DNA from: Candidatus Aphodomonas merdavium
GTDB lineage: Bacteria; Bacillota; Clostridia; Christensenellales; Aristaeellaceae
DNA: 15,920 bases
Direction of reading: 5' to 3'
Assembly (NCBI GenBank): GCA_018715585.1
Contig: DVLH01000099.1
Location: 1 to 15,920, forward strand
Under the pieces are notes generated by a model that saw only the letters and a program-made list of their open reading frames with translations, was not told the DNA's origin and did not search any database. Below are positions 1 to 7,331 of this stretch, in pieces. The translations under genes were made by a program, and so were the position numbers. Each line of letters opens with the position of its first letter. Position 1 is the stretch's first letter.

Positions 1-161
1 CTTTCCTCAGCGCGACGCTGCGCTTCTTCCAGAAGCGATTTTGCATATTTTTCCGTTCTGCCGATCTGCTTTTCTGTGACGTTTTTGCGATATGTATAGC
101 CGACGGCGACGCCAGCGGCGGCTGCAGCCAGCGCTGCCAGGAGAATCCACAATGCTTCCAC
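1..161 (-). CDS. rny: Ribonuclease Y, N-terminal fragment (runs off the window)
   Basis: RNase Y is the membrane-anchored endoribonuclease that starts mRNA decay in many Firmicutes. Only the first 53 codons are here. The frame starts at GTG 161 with AAGGAGGT at 173-180, 11 bases upstream. It gives a hydrophobic Ala/Leu/Val anchor at residues 4-21, then GYTYRK, then a charged helical stretch with EKQIGRTEKYAKSLLEEA, which is the usual order of membrane anchor and coiled coil in this family. The KH and HD domains would lie beyond base 1. No ATG-initiated frame encodes this protein; an ATG-started frame over the same bases (to 216) is a shadow. The anchor-plus-coiled-coil pattern is seen directly, and the family call rests on remembered N-terminal RNase Y motifs. 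Confidence 0.85.
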   Translation of the reverse strand, partial: MEALWILLAALAAAAAGVAVGYTYRKNVTEKQIGRTEKYAKSLLEEAQRRAEE

Positions 162-185
162 CTTCCGCTGATACCTCCTTTTTTG

Positions 186-213
186 AAAAAAAATTACCGA
201 GCTTTAAGCCCGG
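186..213 (-). terminator. Intrinsic terminator inside the rny leader
   Basis: On the minus strand CCGGGCT (213-207), loop TAA, AGCTCGG (203-197) forms a 7-bp stem with one G-T pair. It is followed by TAA and eight T residues (193-186). It sits between the rny promoter and the rny ribosome binding site, so it would stop transcription before rny unless it is bypassed. Confidence 0.7.
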
Positions 214-351
214 CACAGGTCAACACAGATACAGATAGTCAAGAAGGGTCCGCCGATACAAGATATGTTCGGTTGTATCTATCGAGAGGGAAACGGCCGC
301 TGCCGTCCCCTTACCCTTTTCAAACATCTGGCCTATGCGGCCAAGCTTAAC
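186..351 (-). ncRNA. Structured 5' leader or small RNA upstream of rny
   Basis: A transcript starting near 351 and ending in the T-run at 186 would be about 165 nt. Its first bases, 350-340 (UUAAGCUUGGC), can pair over 11 bp (two G-U) with 214-204, which contains the 5' arm and loop of the terminator. A small 5' hairpin, UGGCC/GGCCA (343-339 with 333-329), competes for the same bases. Internal helices include AAGGGU (318-313) with ACCCUU (249-244) and GAUACAA (279-273) with UUGUAUC (261-255). No open reading frame of note lies inside. I do not recognise an Rfam family; a rod with paired ends is loosely like 6S RNA, but an attenuator fits equally well. Confidence 0.45.
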
Positions 352-357
352 AGAATT

Positions 358-386
358 ATTTTACCGTTGAGGAAATCAAATGTCAA
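358..386 (-). promoter_or_regulatory. Sigma-A promoter for the rny leader
   Basis: On the minus strand TTGACA (386-381), a 17-base spacer and TAAAAT (363-358) match the housekeeping consensus closely. Transcription would start near 351, about 190 bases before the rny start codon. Confidence 0.75.
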
Positions 387-654
387 GATGAAAGCGCACG
401 TTTTCCAACGCCACTATGAAAATTTCCGCCTTTCTCTTACCAAATGTCATCTCTTTCGGTCAAAAACGGACATCTCCATTCACATGTCGGAAGCGGCTAG
501 CCGCTGTGGATAAAACCGCAAGTTTATTCTTTTTTTTGCGCGCTTGCATCCGTCCGGCGCAGCGTTCTGCCTTTTTTAACATTCCGCCGCCCCTTCTGCG
601 CACCAAAGGCGTCTTTCGTTCCGTCGCGCCGCCAGCTTTTGCCGCCCGCAGCAT
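387..654. other. Gene-free gap between gltX and the rny promoter
   Basis: No reading frame here has a ribosome binding site or recognisable product. The stretch contains a perfect 14-bp palindrome, agcggctagccgct (492-505), directly joined to a perfect DnaA-box match on the minus strand, TTATCCACA (513-505). T-rich runs occur around 529-537 and 572-577. Nothing else can be supported. Confidence 0.5.
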
Positions 655-685
655 AGAAAAAGGTCCGGCAGCGCAATGCCGGACC
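655..685 (-). terminator. Intrinsic terminator downstream of gltX
   Basis: On the minus strand GGTCCGGC (685-678), an 8-base loop and GCCGGACC (669-662) form a perfect 8-bp stem. Five T residues follow (661-657). It lies 17 bases after the gltX stop codon. Confidence 0.9.
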
Positions 686-702
686 CTATCGAGAGAATGA
701 AT

Positions 703-2145
703 TTACAGCTTCGCCAGGGAAGCGTCCAAACGGCGCAGCGTCTCCTCCTTGCCAAGAAGATACGCGATTTCAAACGCGCCGCCCGGCGTGTTGGCCTGGC
801 CAGAGATGGCGATGCGCAGCGGCCAGAGCACCTGGCCGTTTTTCATGCCGCTCTCGGCGATGGCCGCCATCACGGCGCTGTGAAGCGCTTCTTCCGTCCA
901 GTCGGTAACGCCCAAGAGCACGGGACGCACGAGCGTCAGCGCTTTCTTGGCAACTTCCGCATCCGTTTTCATTTTTTTATGCGTGTACAGCTCGTTGTCA
1001 AACGCCGGCATTTCCGCCAGGAAGCGCACCATCTGCGGAATCTGGCTAAAGACTTCCGTCCTGCCCTGCATCAGCTCGGCAAGCCTGCGCGTATCCAGGC
1101 CGCTGACGCCCGCCTGTTCAAACCACGGCATGGCCAGCTCATAATACGTTTCAAACGGCAGCTTGCGCACATATTCGCCGTTCATCCAGGTGAGCTTGTT
1201 GACGTCGAAAATGGCAGGCGACTTGTTCAGCCCTTCCAGGTCGAAGACCTCCTCCAGCTCCGAAAGCGTGAAAAATTCCCTGTCGTTGCGGGGGCTCCAG
1301 CCCAACAGCGCGATAAAATTGATAATTGCATCGCGCAGGTAGCCCTGGCGCAGCAGGTCCTCGAACGATGGATCGCCATACCGCTTGGAAAGCTTGCGCG
1401 TCTGGTCCTTCATGACGACAGGCAGATGGACATAAACCGGCTTTTCCCAGCCGAAGGCGTCATAGAGCAGGTCATATTTCGGCGCGGAGCTGAGATACTC
1501 CGTGCCGCGCATCACGTGGGTGATGTGCATAAGGTGGTCATCCACGACGTTGGCAAAGTTGTAGGTGGGCATGCCGTCCGCCTTGAGCAGGACGTTGTCG
1601 TCCAGCGTGGCGCAGTCCACCTCGATATGGCCAAAGAGCGCGTCGTCAAAGCCGCACTTGCCGCTGGTCGGCACGTTCTGGCGGATGACGTATGGCTCGC
1701 CGGCAGCGATGCGCTCCTTCGCCTCTGAAAGCGGGATGGCAAGGCAATGCTTGTCATATTTGAACGTTTCGCCCCGCGTTTCCGCAGCCTTGCGCGCTTC
1801 GTCCAGCCGCTCTTTTGTGCAAAAGCAGGGATACGCCGCGCCCAGCTCCACCAGCTTCCAGGCATATTCGCGATAGATCTCCTTGCGCTGGGACTGAATG
1901 TACGGGCCATACGGGCCGCCCACGTCCGGCCCTTCGTCGTAGGAGAGGCCGGCAAGGTGCATGGACTGGTAAATCAAATCGACCGCGCCGGGCACTTCCC
2001 GCTCCTGGTCCGTATCCTCAATGCGCAGCACAAACTTACCGCCGTTACGGCGGGCAAAAAGATAGGTGTACAGCGCCGTGCGCAGTCCGCCCAGATGCAG
2101 GTAACCCGTCGGGCTGGGCGCAAAACGCGTGCGAACTTCGTTCAT
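703..2145 (-). CDS. gltX: Glutamyl-tRNA synthetase
   Basis: Class I aminoacyl-tRNA synthetase that charges tRNA-Glu in the cytoplasm. The product is 480 residues, normal for bacterial GluRS. The HIGH-type signature is HLGG at residues 17-20 in PSPTGYLHLGG, and the KMSKS-type loop is KLSKR at 251-255. Cys107, Cys109 and Cys134 (CxC-x24-C) match the zinc-binding layout of the E. coli enzyme. I start at ATG 2145 because GAAGGAG (2160-2154) lies 8 bases upstream and the conserved N-terminus begins there; the frame stays open upstream to 2205 but that part is not conserved. It follows glnS by 56 bases on the same strand and is closed by the terminator at 655-685. Whether it also misacylates tRNA-Gln cannot be judged from the sequence, but a GlnRS beside it suggests a discriminating enzyme. 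Confidence 0.97.
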   Translation of the reverse strand: MNEVRTRFAPSPTGYLHLGGLRTALYTYLFARRNGGKFVLRIEDTDQEREVPGAVDLIYQSMHLAGLSYDEGPDVGGPYGPYIQSQRKEIYREYAWKLVELGAAYPCFCTKERLDEARKAAETRGETFKYDKHCLAIPLSEAKERIAAGEPYVIRQNVPTSGKCGFDDALFGHIEVDCATLDDNVLLKADGMPTYNFANVVDDHLMHITHVMRGTEYLSSAPKYDLLYDAFGWEKPVYVHLPVVMKDQTRKLSKRYGDPSFEDLLRQGYLRDAIINFIALLGWSPRNDREFFTLSELEEVFDLEGLNKSPAIFDVNKLTWMNGEYVRKLPFETYYELAMPWFEQAGVSGLDTRRLAELMQGRTEVFSQIPQMVRFLAEMPAFDNELYTHKKMKTDAEVAKKALTLVRPVLLGVTDWTEEALHSAVMAAIAESGMKNGQVLWPLRIAISGQANTPGGAFEIAYLLGKEETLRRLDASLAKL

Positions 2146-2201
2146 GCAAAAAACTCCTTCTTTAGGAAGGGCGGCGCCCCGCAAAGGGCGCGCAAGGCCC
2201 G

Positions 2202-3866
2202 TCATTTTTTCTTGGCGTTATCCTTGAGGCCGACAACCCGGTTGAACACAAACCCGTCCGGATCCTTGCAGAAATAGCCGATGCGCAGGAACTGGAAGCG
2301 GTCGCCGTCCTTGGCGGTTTCCAGCCACTTTTCGCCCATGCAGCCATCGAGCACCGTCAGGGAGTTGGGGTTGAGGCGGGAAATAAAGTCTTTTTTATCG
2401 ACATCCTCGTCCTCTTCGGCGGCATCGTTGAGCAGCGGTTCGTACAGCCGCGCCTGGAACGGCACGGCATCCTGCGCGCAAACCCAATGCAGCGTCCCCT
2501 TCACCTTGCGCGCTGCGCCTTCGGTGCCGGAATGGCTCTCCAAATCGGCCGTGCACAGCAGTTCCACCACGTTGCCCTGCTCATCCTTGACCACCTCGTC
2601 GCACCGGATGATGTAGGCGCCCTTGAGGCGAACCTCTCCGCCCGGCTTGAGGCGGAAAAACTTCTTGGGCGCCTCTTCCATGAAATCCTCGCGCTCAATC
2701 AAGAGCGTGCGCCCAAAGCGCGCCTCGTGCGTGCCCATTTCGGGATGGTCGGGATGGTTTTCCAGCAGCACCGTTTCAAAGAGGTCCTCCGGCCAGTTGG
2801 TCAGCGTCACGCGGAGCGGATGGAGCACGGCCATCGCGCGGGGCGCCGTGCGTCCCAGGTCGTCGCGCACGCACGCTTCCAGCAGCGCCATATCCACCAC
2901 CGAGTCGGCCTTGCTGATGCCTGCGCGCTCGATAAAATCGCGGATGGCGGCCGGCGTATAGCCGCGGCGGCGCATGGCGCACAGCGTAGGCATGCGCGGG
3001 TCGTCCCAGCCGGAAACGTAGCCCTCCTCCACCAGGCGGCGCAGGTACCGCTTGCTCATGACGGTGCGCGTCAGGTTCAGGCGGGCAAACTCGATCTGCC
3101 GGGGCGGATTTTCAAACCCGCACACCGACACAACCCAGTCATACAGCGGGCGGTGGTCCTCATACTCCAGCGAGCAGAGGGAGTGCGTGATGCCTTCCAG
3201 CGCATCGCCGATGGGATGGGCAAAGTCGTACATCGGATAGATGCACCATTCGTTGCCGGTGCGGTGATGCTTTTTGTAGGCGATGCGGTAGAGGGTAGGG
3301 TCGCGCATGTTGATGTTGGGCGACGCCATGTCGATCTTGGCGCGCAGGATATAGCGGCCCTCGGGATATTTGCCCGCGCGCATTTCGCGGAAAATGCGCA
3401 GGCTTTCCTCCGCGGGGCGGTCGCGCCAGGGGCTGTTTTTGCCCGGCTCGGTCAACGTGCCGCGGTATTCGCGCATCTGCTCGGGCGTCAGCTCGTCCAC
3501 GTAGGCAAGGCCGCGCTCGATGAGCGATTCGGCCAGCTCATAGCATTTTTCATAGTACTGCGAGGCGAAGAAAAGCCCGCCCTTCCAGGAAAAGCCCAGC
3601 CAGCGGATATCCTCTTCAATGCCTTCGACAAACTCCACGTCCTCTTTCGCGGGGTTGGTGTCGTCAAAGCGCAGGTTGCACACGCCGCCATAGCGCTCGG
3701 CCGTCATAAAGTCCACGTACATGGCTTTCGTATGGCCGATATGCAAATAGCCGTTGGGCTCCGGAGGAAAACGCGTATGCACCTTGCCGCCGTTTTTGCC
3801 GGCAGCCAGGTCCTCGTCGATCAAATCCCAGATGAAATTGGTCCGCACTTCTTTCGCTTCCTCCAT
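2202..3866 (-). CDS. glnS: Glutaminyl-tRNA synthetase
   Basis: Charges tRNA-Gln directly with glutamine. At 554 residues it equals the length of the E. coli enzyme. HIGH is intact at residues 42-45 (PPEPNGYLHIGH), VMSKR at 269-273 is the KMSKS loop, and GWDDPRMPT follows as in GlnRS and not GluRS. The C-terminal half has the beta-barrel anticodon-binding region, with LNPNSL near the end. ATG 3866 is chosen because GGGAGG (3879-3874) sits 7 bases upstream; the frame is open to 3887 but without its own site. Its promoter is at 3903-3931. Many Firmicutes lack GlnRS and make Gln-tRNA by the GatCAB route, so its presence is informative; the gene is generally thought to have entered bacteria from eukaryotes. 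Confidence 0.97.
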   Translation of the reverse strand: MEEAKEVRTNFIWDLIDEDLAAGKNGGKVHTRFPPEPNGYLHIGHTKAMYVDFMTAERYGGVCNLRFDDTNPAKEDVEFVEGIEEDIRWLGFSWKGGLFFASQYYEKCYELAESLIERGLAYVDELTPEQMREYRGTLTEPGKNSPWRDRPAEESLRIFREMRAGKYPEGRYILRAKIDMASPNINMRDPTLYRIAYKKHHRTGNEWCIYPMYDFAHPIGDALEGITHSLCSLEYEDHRPLYDWVVSVCGFENPPRQIEFARLNLTRTVMSKRYLRRLVEEGYVSGWDDPRMPTLCAMRRRGYTPAAIRDFIERAGISKADSVVDMALLEACVRDDLGRTAPRAMAVLHPLRVTLTNWPEDLFETVLLENHPDHPEMGTHEARFGRTLLIEREDFMEEAPKKFFRLKPGGEVRLKGAYIIRCDEVVKDEQGNVVELLCTADLESHSGTEGAARKVKGTLHWVCAQDAVPFQARLYEPLLNDAAEEDEDVDKKDFISRLNPNSLTVLDGCMGEKWLETAKDGDRFQFLRIGYFCKDPDGFVFNRVVGLKDNAKKK

Positions 3867-3902
3867 AGAGGCGCCTCCCGAAATCATTTAGAATGAGAAA
3901 AC

Positions 3903-3931
3903 AGTATACCGCAAAATGCAGAAAATTACAA
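3903..3931 (-). promoter_or_regulatory. Sigma-A promoter for glnS-gltX
   Basis: On the minus strand TTGTAA (3931-3926), a 17-base spacer and TATACT (3908-3903). Start of transcription is expected near 3896, leaving a leader of about 30 bases before glnS ATG 3866. Confidence 0.65.
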
Positions 3932-3952
3932 CGGTGCCTGTTTTTCCGGCCG

Positions 3953-5047
3953 TCACGGCGCGGCAAGCGTTTCGATGGAAAGCAGCTCCCGTTCCACGAG
4001 CCAGTCTTCCGCCTCCACCCGGCCGCTTTCAAACTCCGCATCGCCCGTTTGATTGTCATACGGGTCGTTGCGCAAAAAGCGCATGGCGGGGCGCAGCGGC
4101 TGCTGAAACGCGCTTGCAGCAGGCAGGCGGAAAGGGTCCAGGTTGCCAAAGTAAAAATCCCACCGTTTAAGCGCGCCCTCGCGCCATGCCGCACCGCCGA
4201 AGGAGCAGTCGGCAAAGAGCCAGCCGTACGGCGCAGCATAAAATTGCGCCCAGTCGTGGCTGGAAACGGAAAACGGCCCTGCCGCCATGCCGCTTTGCCA
4301 CCGCGCCGCAACGCCCGCGCAGCGGCACAGCGTGATAAACGAAAGCGCATACAGCCCGCAGTCGCCCTTGCCGCTCAGCAGCATCGCCTCCGGCAGGTTC
4401 GTATACGTCATATAGGGCCGCACATAGGAATAGGTCACTTTTTGCGTAAGGTAGTCGTAAATACGGCGCGCCTTGCTTAGCGGGTTCGTCTCTTCCCCGA
4501 CGATCTGCTGTGCGAGCGAGCGGATGAACGGCGTAAAGGCGATATGCGGCGGCTGTTCCTGGAGATAAAGGTCAGGCTGCTCGCTTAAGACCTGTTCCAC
4601 CCGCGGTTCGACATAGCGCTGGACGATGTCGTATTCATACTCCAGCGAAAAAACATCGCCGGGCGCGTAAGGCTTTTCAAAAAAGACGGTGCGCAGCGGG
4701 CTATCCTGTGCGCCTACCACACCGCACGCCGGCCGCATGGAAAGCATGCGCACGCGCTCCACCTGCGCGCCGCCCACGGGAAGCGGAAGGTGTACGCGGA
4801 TGGTTTCGCCCGGCTTTGCCGCTTCTTCGCGCACCTGCGCCGTAATGCGCACGCGAATGCGGCGGCGCGCGCAGCCCTCGCGGCGCATCTCGCCGATTGC
4901 ATCTTCCAGCGCCTGAAAATATACCTGGCGCGCGCGCACCTGCTGTGCATCGGCATACCGGGCGGCATACGACGGCCGCGATTTTACGAGCGTCTCGACA
5001 AAGTCGTCCTTATAGCGCGGCTCCCCCTGGCAATACAGCCAATCCAC
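3953..5047 (-). CDS. Transglutaminase-like protein, surviving frame after an in-frame stop
   Basis: A papain-fold transglutaminase-like protein of unknown substrate. Counting from GTG 5047 (364 residues), the catalytic triad is visible: Cys230 in GKGDCGLYALSF, His264 in SSHDWAQFYA and Asp280 in LFADCSFGG, all within a core at about 190-290. Residues 1-150 hold the part preceding the core, with the WLYCQGEPRYKDDF segment. The same frame continues upstream of 5047 without interruption to a TAA at 5249-5251, and beyond it to ATG 5332. GTG 5047 is therefore probably not the ancestral start; it has only a weak GAGGAAGG upstream. The core could still be made by reinitiation, or the gene may be dead. 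It ends 22 bases before the glnS promoter. Confidence 0.7.
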   Translation of the reverse strand: MDWLYCQGEPRYKDDFVETLVKSRPSYAARYADAQQVRARQVYFQALEDAIGEMRREGCARRRIRVRITAQVREEAAKPGETIRVHLPLPVGGAQVERVRMLSMRPACGVVGAQDSPLRTVFFEKPYAPGDVFSLEYEYDIVQRYVEPRVEQVLSEQPDLYLQEQPPHIAFTPFIRSLAQQIVGEETNPLSKARRIYDYLTQKVTYSYVRPYMTYTNLPEAMLLSGKGDCGLYALSFITLCRCAGVAARWQSGMAAGPFSVSSHDWAQFYAAPYGWLFADCSFGGAAWREGALKRWDFYFGNLDPFRLPAASAFQQPLRPAMRFLRNDPYDNQTGDAEFESGRVEAEDWLVERELLSIETLAAP

Positions 5048-5332
5048 CGCGCCTTCCTCGCGCAGCGCCCACAGTTCCTGCGGCGTAAAGCCCTCAAACG
5101 CCGTCCGGCAACGCGCCAGCGCTTCTTCCTCGCTATAGGGATAGCTCCGCGGAAGAAGGCGGATGATCTCCCGCTCCAGCAGAAGCCGCTTTTGCAGCGC
5201 AAGCGGCAGCTCCCGGCAAAGGCGCGACGCAATCGCCCGTTCCAGGCCTTAAAAATCGCCAAACGCCTTCAACCGCTGCAGGTCCTCCGGCAGCGGCACG
5301 GCCAGGAAAGAGAGATCGGAAAGGGAGAGCAT
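5048..5332 (-). pseudogene. Severed N-terminal part of the transglutaminase-like gene (in-frame TAA)
   Basis: ATG 5332 is the natural start. GGGAGG (5347-5342) lies 9 bases upstream, and the stop of the PHP gene (5336-5334) is one base before it, a typical coupled junction. Translation gives 27 residues ending LKAFGDF, then TAA (5251-5249). The same frame then continues for 67 codons, including LERAIASRL, LQKRLLLEREIIRLLP and SYPYSEEEA, directly into the frame starting at 5047. These segments read like genuine protein and resemble the N-terminus I recall for clostridial transglutaminase-like proteins. One base change (for example GAA to TAA) explains the break. Without the stop the protein would be 459 residues. 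A sequencing error is possible. Confidence 0.7.
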
Positions 5333-5333
5333 T

Positions 5334-6602
5334 TTACTGCGCCTCCCGCGCGGCATACGCGCGTCCCCGCTCGGCAAACGCGGCCACGCGCTCCGTCAGG
5401 TCCGGCCATTTCCGCTTCGCTTCGGCGCTGAACAGGCCGTCTTCCTCGCGCTCGTGCGCAATCATGGCCCACGTGGCCTCGCGCAGCTCGCCAAACTTCC
5501 CGCCGCGCATCGCCTCGCAGATGAACTTCTGCCGCGGCTGGTTGATGTCCTCGCCGCAGATGGGCATAAAGCCGTGGCGGGCAATTAGCGCGCGCAGGCG
5601 CTCAATCTGCGCGGGCGTGTTGCGCGTGGGCATGTAGGCAATCGCGCGGAAGCCCAGGTCCGCCACCGTATCCATCAGCCCGTCCAGGAACTCGTCCTCA
5701 AACTTTTGCGCGCGCTTGTCGCCCGTGACGCTGTCGCCCACATCGCCCAGGTAGGAATAGGCGGCGATGGCGCCCGTGCGCTCCGCCAGCGCAATCACAT
5801 CGCCGACGGGCGGGCATTCCTCCGTCGCGGGCAGGTAAAACGAGGAGATCAGCTCCGCCTTGATCCAGCCGATCAGGTCATAGTGGAAATACGGGTTCTG
5901 CGCGTCGGAAAGCATCGCCTCCTGTTTGGGGGAAACGGGCTTGTCCAGCGTCTGGCGCAGGAAGGTAACGAGCCTTTCGCCACGGCCAAACGCCGCTTCC
6001 AGCTTATGGGCCAGCGCGGAGGAAAGATGGCGCTCCGTGACCGTGCCGCCATGGGCCGCCTGCGAAAGGGGCAACACATCGTTTTCAAAGTCCACCATTA
6101 TGCCCGTCCCCGCAAGCACCGCATTGAGCCTGGCGATCATGGCGCGGTTGCGCTCGTTGCGCTTTTCCCGCCGGGGTGCAAAAAACGCGTCGACCTCTTC
6201 GATGCGCTCCTGCGGGACGGCGTGCAGCAGGATATAGGCGTTCCCTTCCTGGTCGGGGTTGTTGATCTTCACATGCTCATAGGGCGTGCCCGCCATGCTC
6301 ACGCGGCATTCGACGCCGTTCGTCCCCCCGATGCCGACGATCTTGCACGCCTCGAGGAACTCGCGGTTGCCGCCCAGGCTGTCGTGGTCGATGATGCCTG
6401 CGGTGCAAAGGCGTTCCGCGCGCGCCTTCCAGGCGGCCGCCGTGGGCGAATAGGGCGAGAAAGAGAACGTGGTATGGATATGGTTGTTGATGTGGTCCTC
6501 CATCTGCGGGAACGCCAGCTGCGGCCGCAGGGCGCGCAGGGTTGCAAGCCGTTCCTCCCGCGTGGCAGCGTTGAGCGCATGCAGGATTTGGGTATCGTTC
6601 AT
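5334..6602 (-). CDS. PHP-domain metal-dependent phosphoesterase-like protein
   Basis: A 422-residue cytoplasmic protein with polymerase-and-histidinol-phosphatase (PHP) signatures. An HxH metal motif lies in NNHIHTTFSFSPYSP near residue 40, and GIIDHDSLGG follows near residue 70. Later histidines and acidic residues in PTRNTP and ICGEDINQPR may complete the metal site. The substrate is unknown. ATG 6602 is preferred over GTG 6608 because AAGGAGG (6619-6613) is 10 bases from the ATG but only 4 from the GTG. Its stop and the start of the transglutaminase-like gene are one base apart, so the two are cotranscribed and probably translationally coupled. The promoter at 6653-6681 serves both. Confidence 0.85.
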   Translation of the reverse strand: MNDTQILHALNAATREERLATLRALRPQLAFPQMEDHINNHIHTTFSFSPYSPTAAAWKARAERLCTAGIIDHDSLGGNREFLEACKIVGIGGTNGVECRVSMAGTPYEHVKINNPDQEGNAYILLHAVPQERIEEVDAFFAPRREKRNERNRAMIARLNAVLAGTGIMVDFENDVLPLSQAAHGGTVTERHLSSALAHKLEAAFGRGERLVTFLRQTLDKPVSPKQEAMLSDAQNPYFHYDLIGWIKAELISSFYLPATEECPPVGDVIALAERTGAIAAYSYLGDVGDSVTGDKRAQKFEDEFLDGLMDTVADLGFRAIAYMPTRNTPAQIERLRALIARHGFMPICGEDINQPRQKFICEAMRGGKFGELREATWAMIAHEREEDGLFSAEAKRKWPDLTERVAAFAERGRAYAAREAQ

Positions 6603-6652
6603 GAACACGGTTCCTCCTTCGTGTCTGAATAGAAAAGCAATCCGTTTTCCTT

Positions 6653-6681
6653 ATTTTAGCACACAGCCGGCCTTTTTTGAA
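6653..6681 (-). promoter_or_regulatory. Promoter for the PHP and transglutaminase-like genes
   Basis: On the minus strand TTCAAA (6681-6676), a 17-base spacer and TAAAAT (6658-6653). The -35 is weak. It is back to back with the plus-strand promoter at 6702-6730. Confidence 0.5.
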
Positions 6682-6701
6682 CCGTTTTGCGCCGAAAACG
6701 C

Positions 6702-6730
6702 TTGACGGTGCCGGCACTCCGTGGCATACT
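6702..6730 (+). promoter_or_regulatory. Promoter for the peptidoglycan-binding and YczE genes
   Basis: TTGACG (6702-6707), a 17-base spacer and CATACT (6725-6730). Expected start of transcription is 6737 or 6738, which coincides with the ATG of the next gene. Confidence 0.65.
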
Positions 6731-6737
6731 TCTAGGC

Positions 6738-7328
6738 ATGCAAAAAAAGAGATGGAAAATTTTTATCTCCGCCCTTGTGCTGGCAGCGCTTTTAGGCGCA
6801 GCCGCCGCCGCGGAAACGCAAATTGGCAGCCTCATCATTTTTGACGACGAGCCGGCGGCCACGGAGCCGCCGCAGCCGAGCGCGGGCGTTACGCTTGCGC
6901 CCGTGCTGACCCCACAGCCCGTTCCGTCCGCCACGTCCGCGCCGCAGCCTACGGTTACGCCTGCGCCAAACCCTGTCGTCTATACGCAGGGGGACGAAAA
7001 CGAGGGCGTGCGCGAAATGAAAGAGCGCCTGCAATCGCTCGGCTATTTCAGCCGCGGCAACACGCTCAGCGCCGAGTATTCCAGCGCAACCGCCGAGCGC
7101 GTGGCGCAGTTTCAAGCAATGAACGGCCTGCGCCAGACGGGCGAAGCGGATGCGATGACGCTGTCGCTGCTCTTTGCCGAAAGCGCCGTCTCCGCGGATG
7201 CCACGGCGCGCCCGGCGCTCTCCGCACTCTACGCGCAGGGCGAGCTGCCCGCCGATGCGGCGAAGGTTGAAGCCGCCGTGCGGGAAGCGCTTAGCGTGTT
7301 TTTTCCGCTATCAGATATGGGAGGCTAA
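6738..7328 (+). CDS. Secreted peptidoglycan-binding domain protein
   Basis: A 196-residue exported or membrane-anchored protein. Residues 1-26 are a signal peptide or anchor (MQKKRWK, then a Leu/Ala core ending AAAAAE). Residues 40-80 are a Pro/Thr/Ala linker. Residues 86-147 form a PG_binding_1 repeat with GVREMKERLQSLGYF and AVAQF-like helices (ERVAQFQAMNGLRQTGEAD). The tail (148-196) is Ala-rich and helical. There is no catalytic domain, so it is probably a wall-attached accessory protein. ATG 6738 is chosen because the signal peptide begins there; in-frame TTG and GTG codons upstream lie inside the promoter. No Shine-Dalgarno site precedes it, which suggests a leaderless mRNA. The stop is 3 bases before the next gene. 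Confidence 0.8.
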   Translation: MQKKRWKIFISALVLAALLGAAAAAETQIGSLIIFDDEPAATEPPQPSAGVTLAPVLTPQPVPSATSAPQPTVTPAPNPVVYTQGDENEGVREMKERLQSLGYFSRGNTLSAEYSSATAERVAQFQAMNGLRQTGEADAMTLSLLFAESAVSADATARPALSALYAQGELPADAAKVEAAVREALSVFFPLSDMGG

Positions 7329-7331
7329 AAA

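Noticed and set aside
7..216. ATG-started 69-codon minus-strand frame at the left edge
   Set aside because: It is out of frame with the RNase Y N-terminus, which has the ribosome binding site, membrane anchor and family motifs.
676..1728. Long plus-strand frame opposite gltX
   Set aside because: High-GC shadow of a certain gene, with Arg/His-rich composition and no ribosome binding site. The same applies to 2487-3896 opposite glnS, 5706-6632 opposite the PHP gene and 13187-14317 opposite cysK.
5244..5256. Programmed frameshift at TTT TAA in the transglutaminase-like gene
   Set aside because: The downstream sense frame is the same as the upstream one, so no shift would restore it, and no full slippery heptamer is present.
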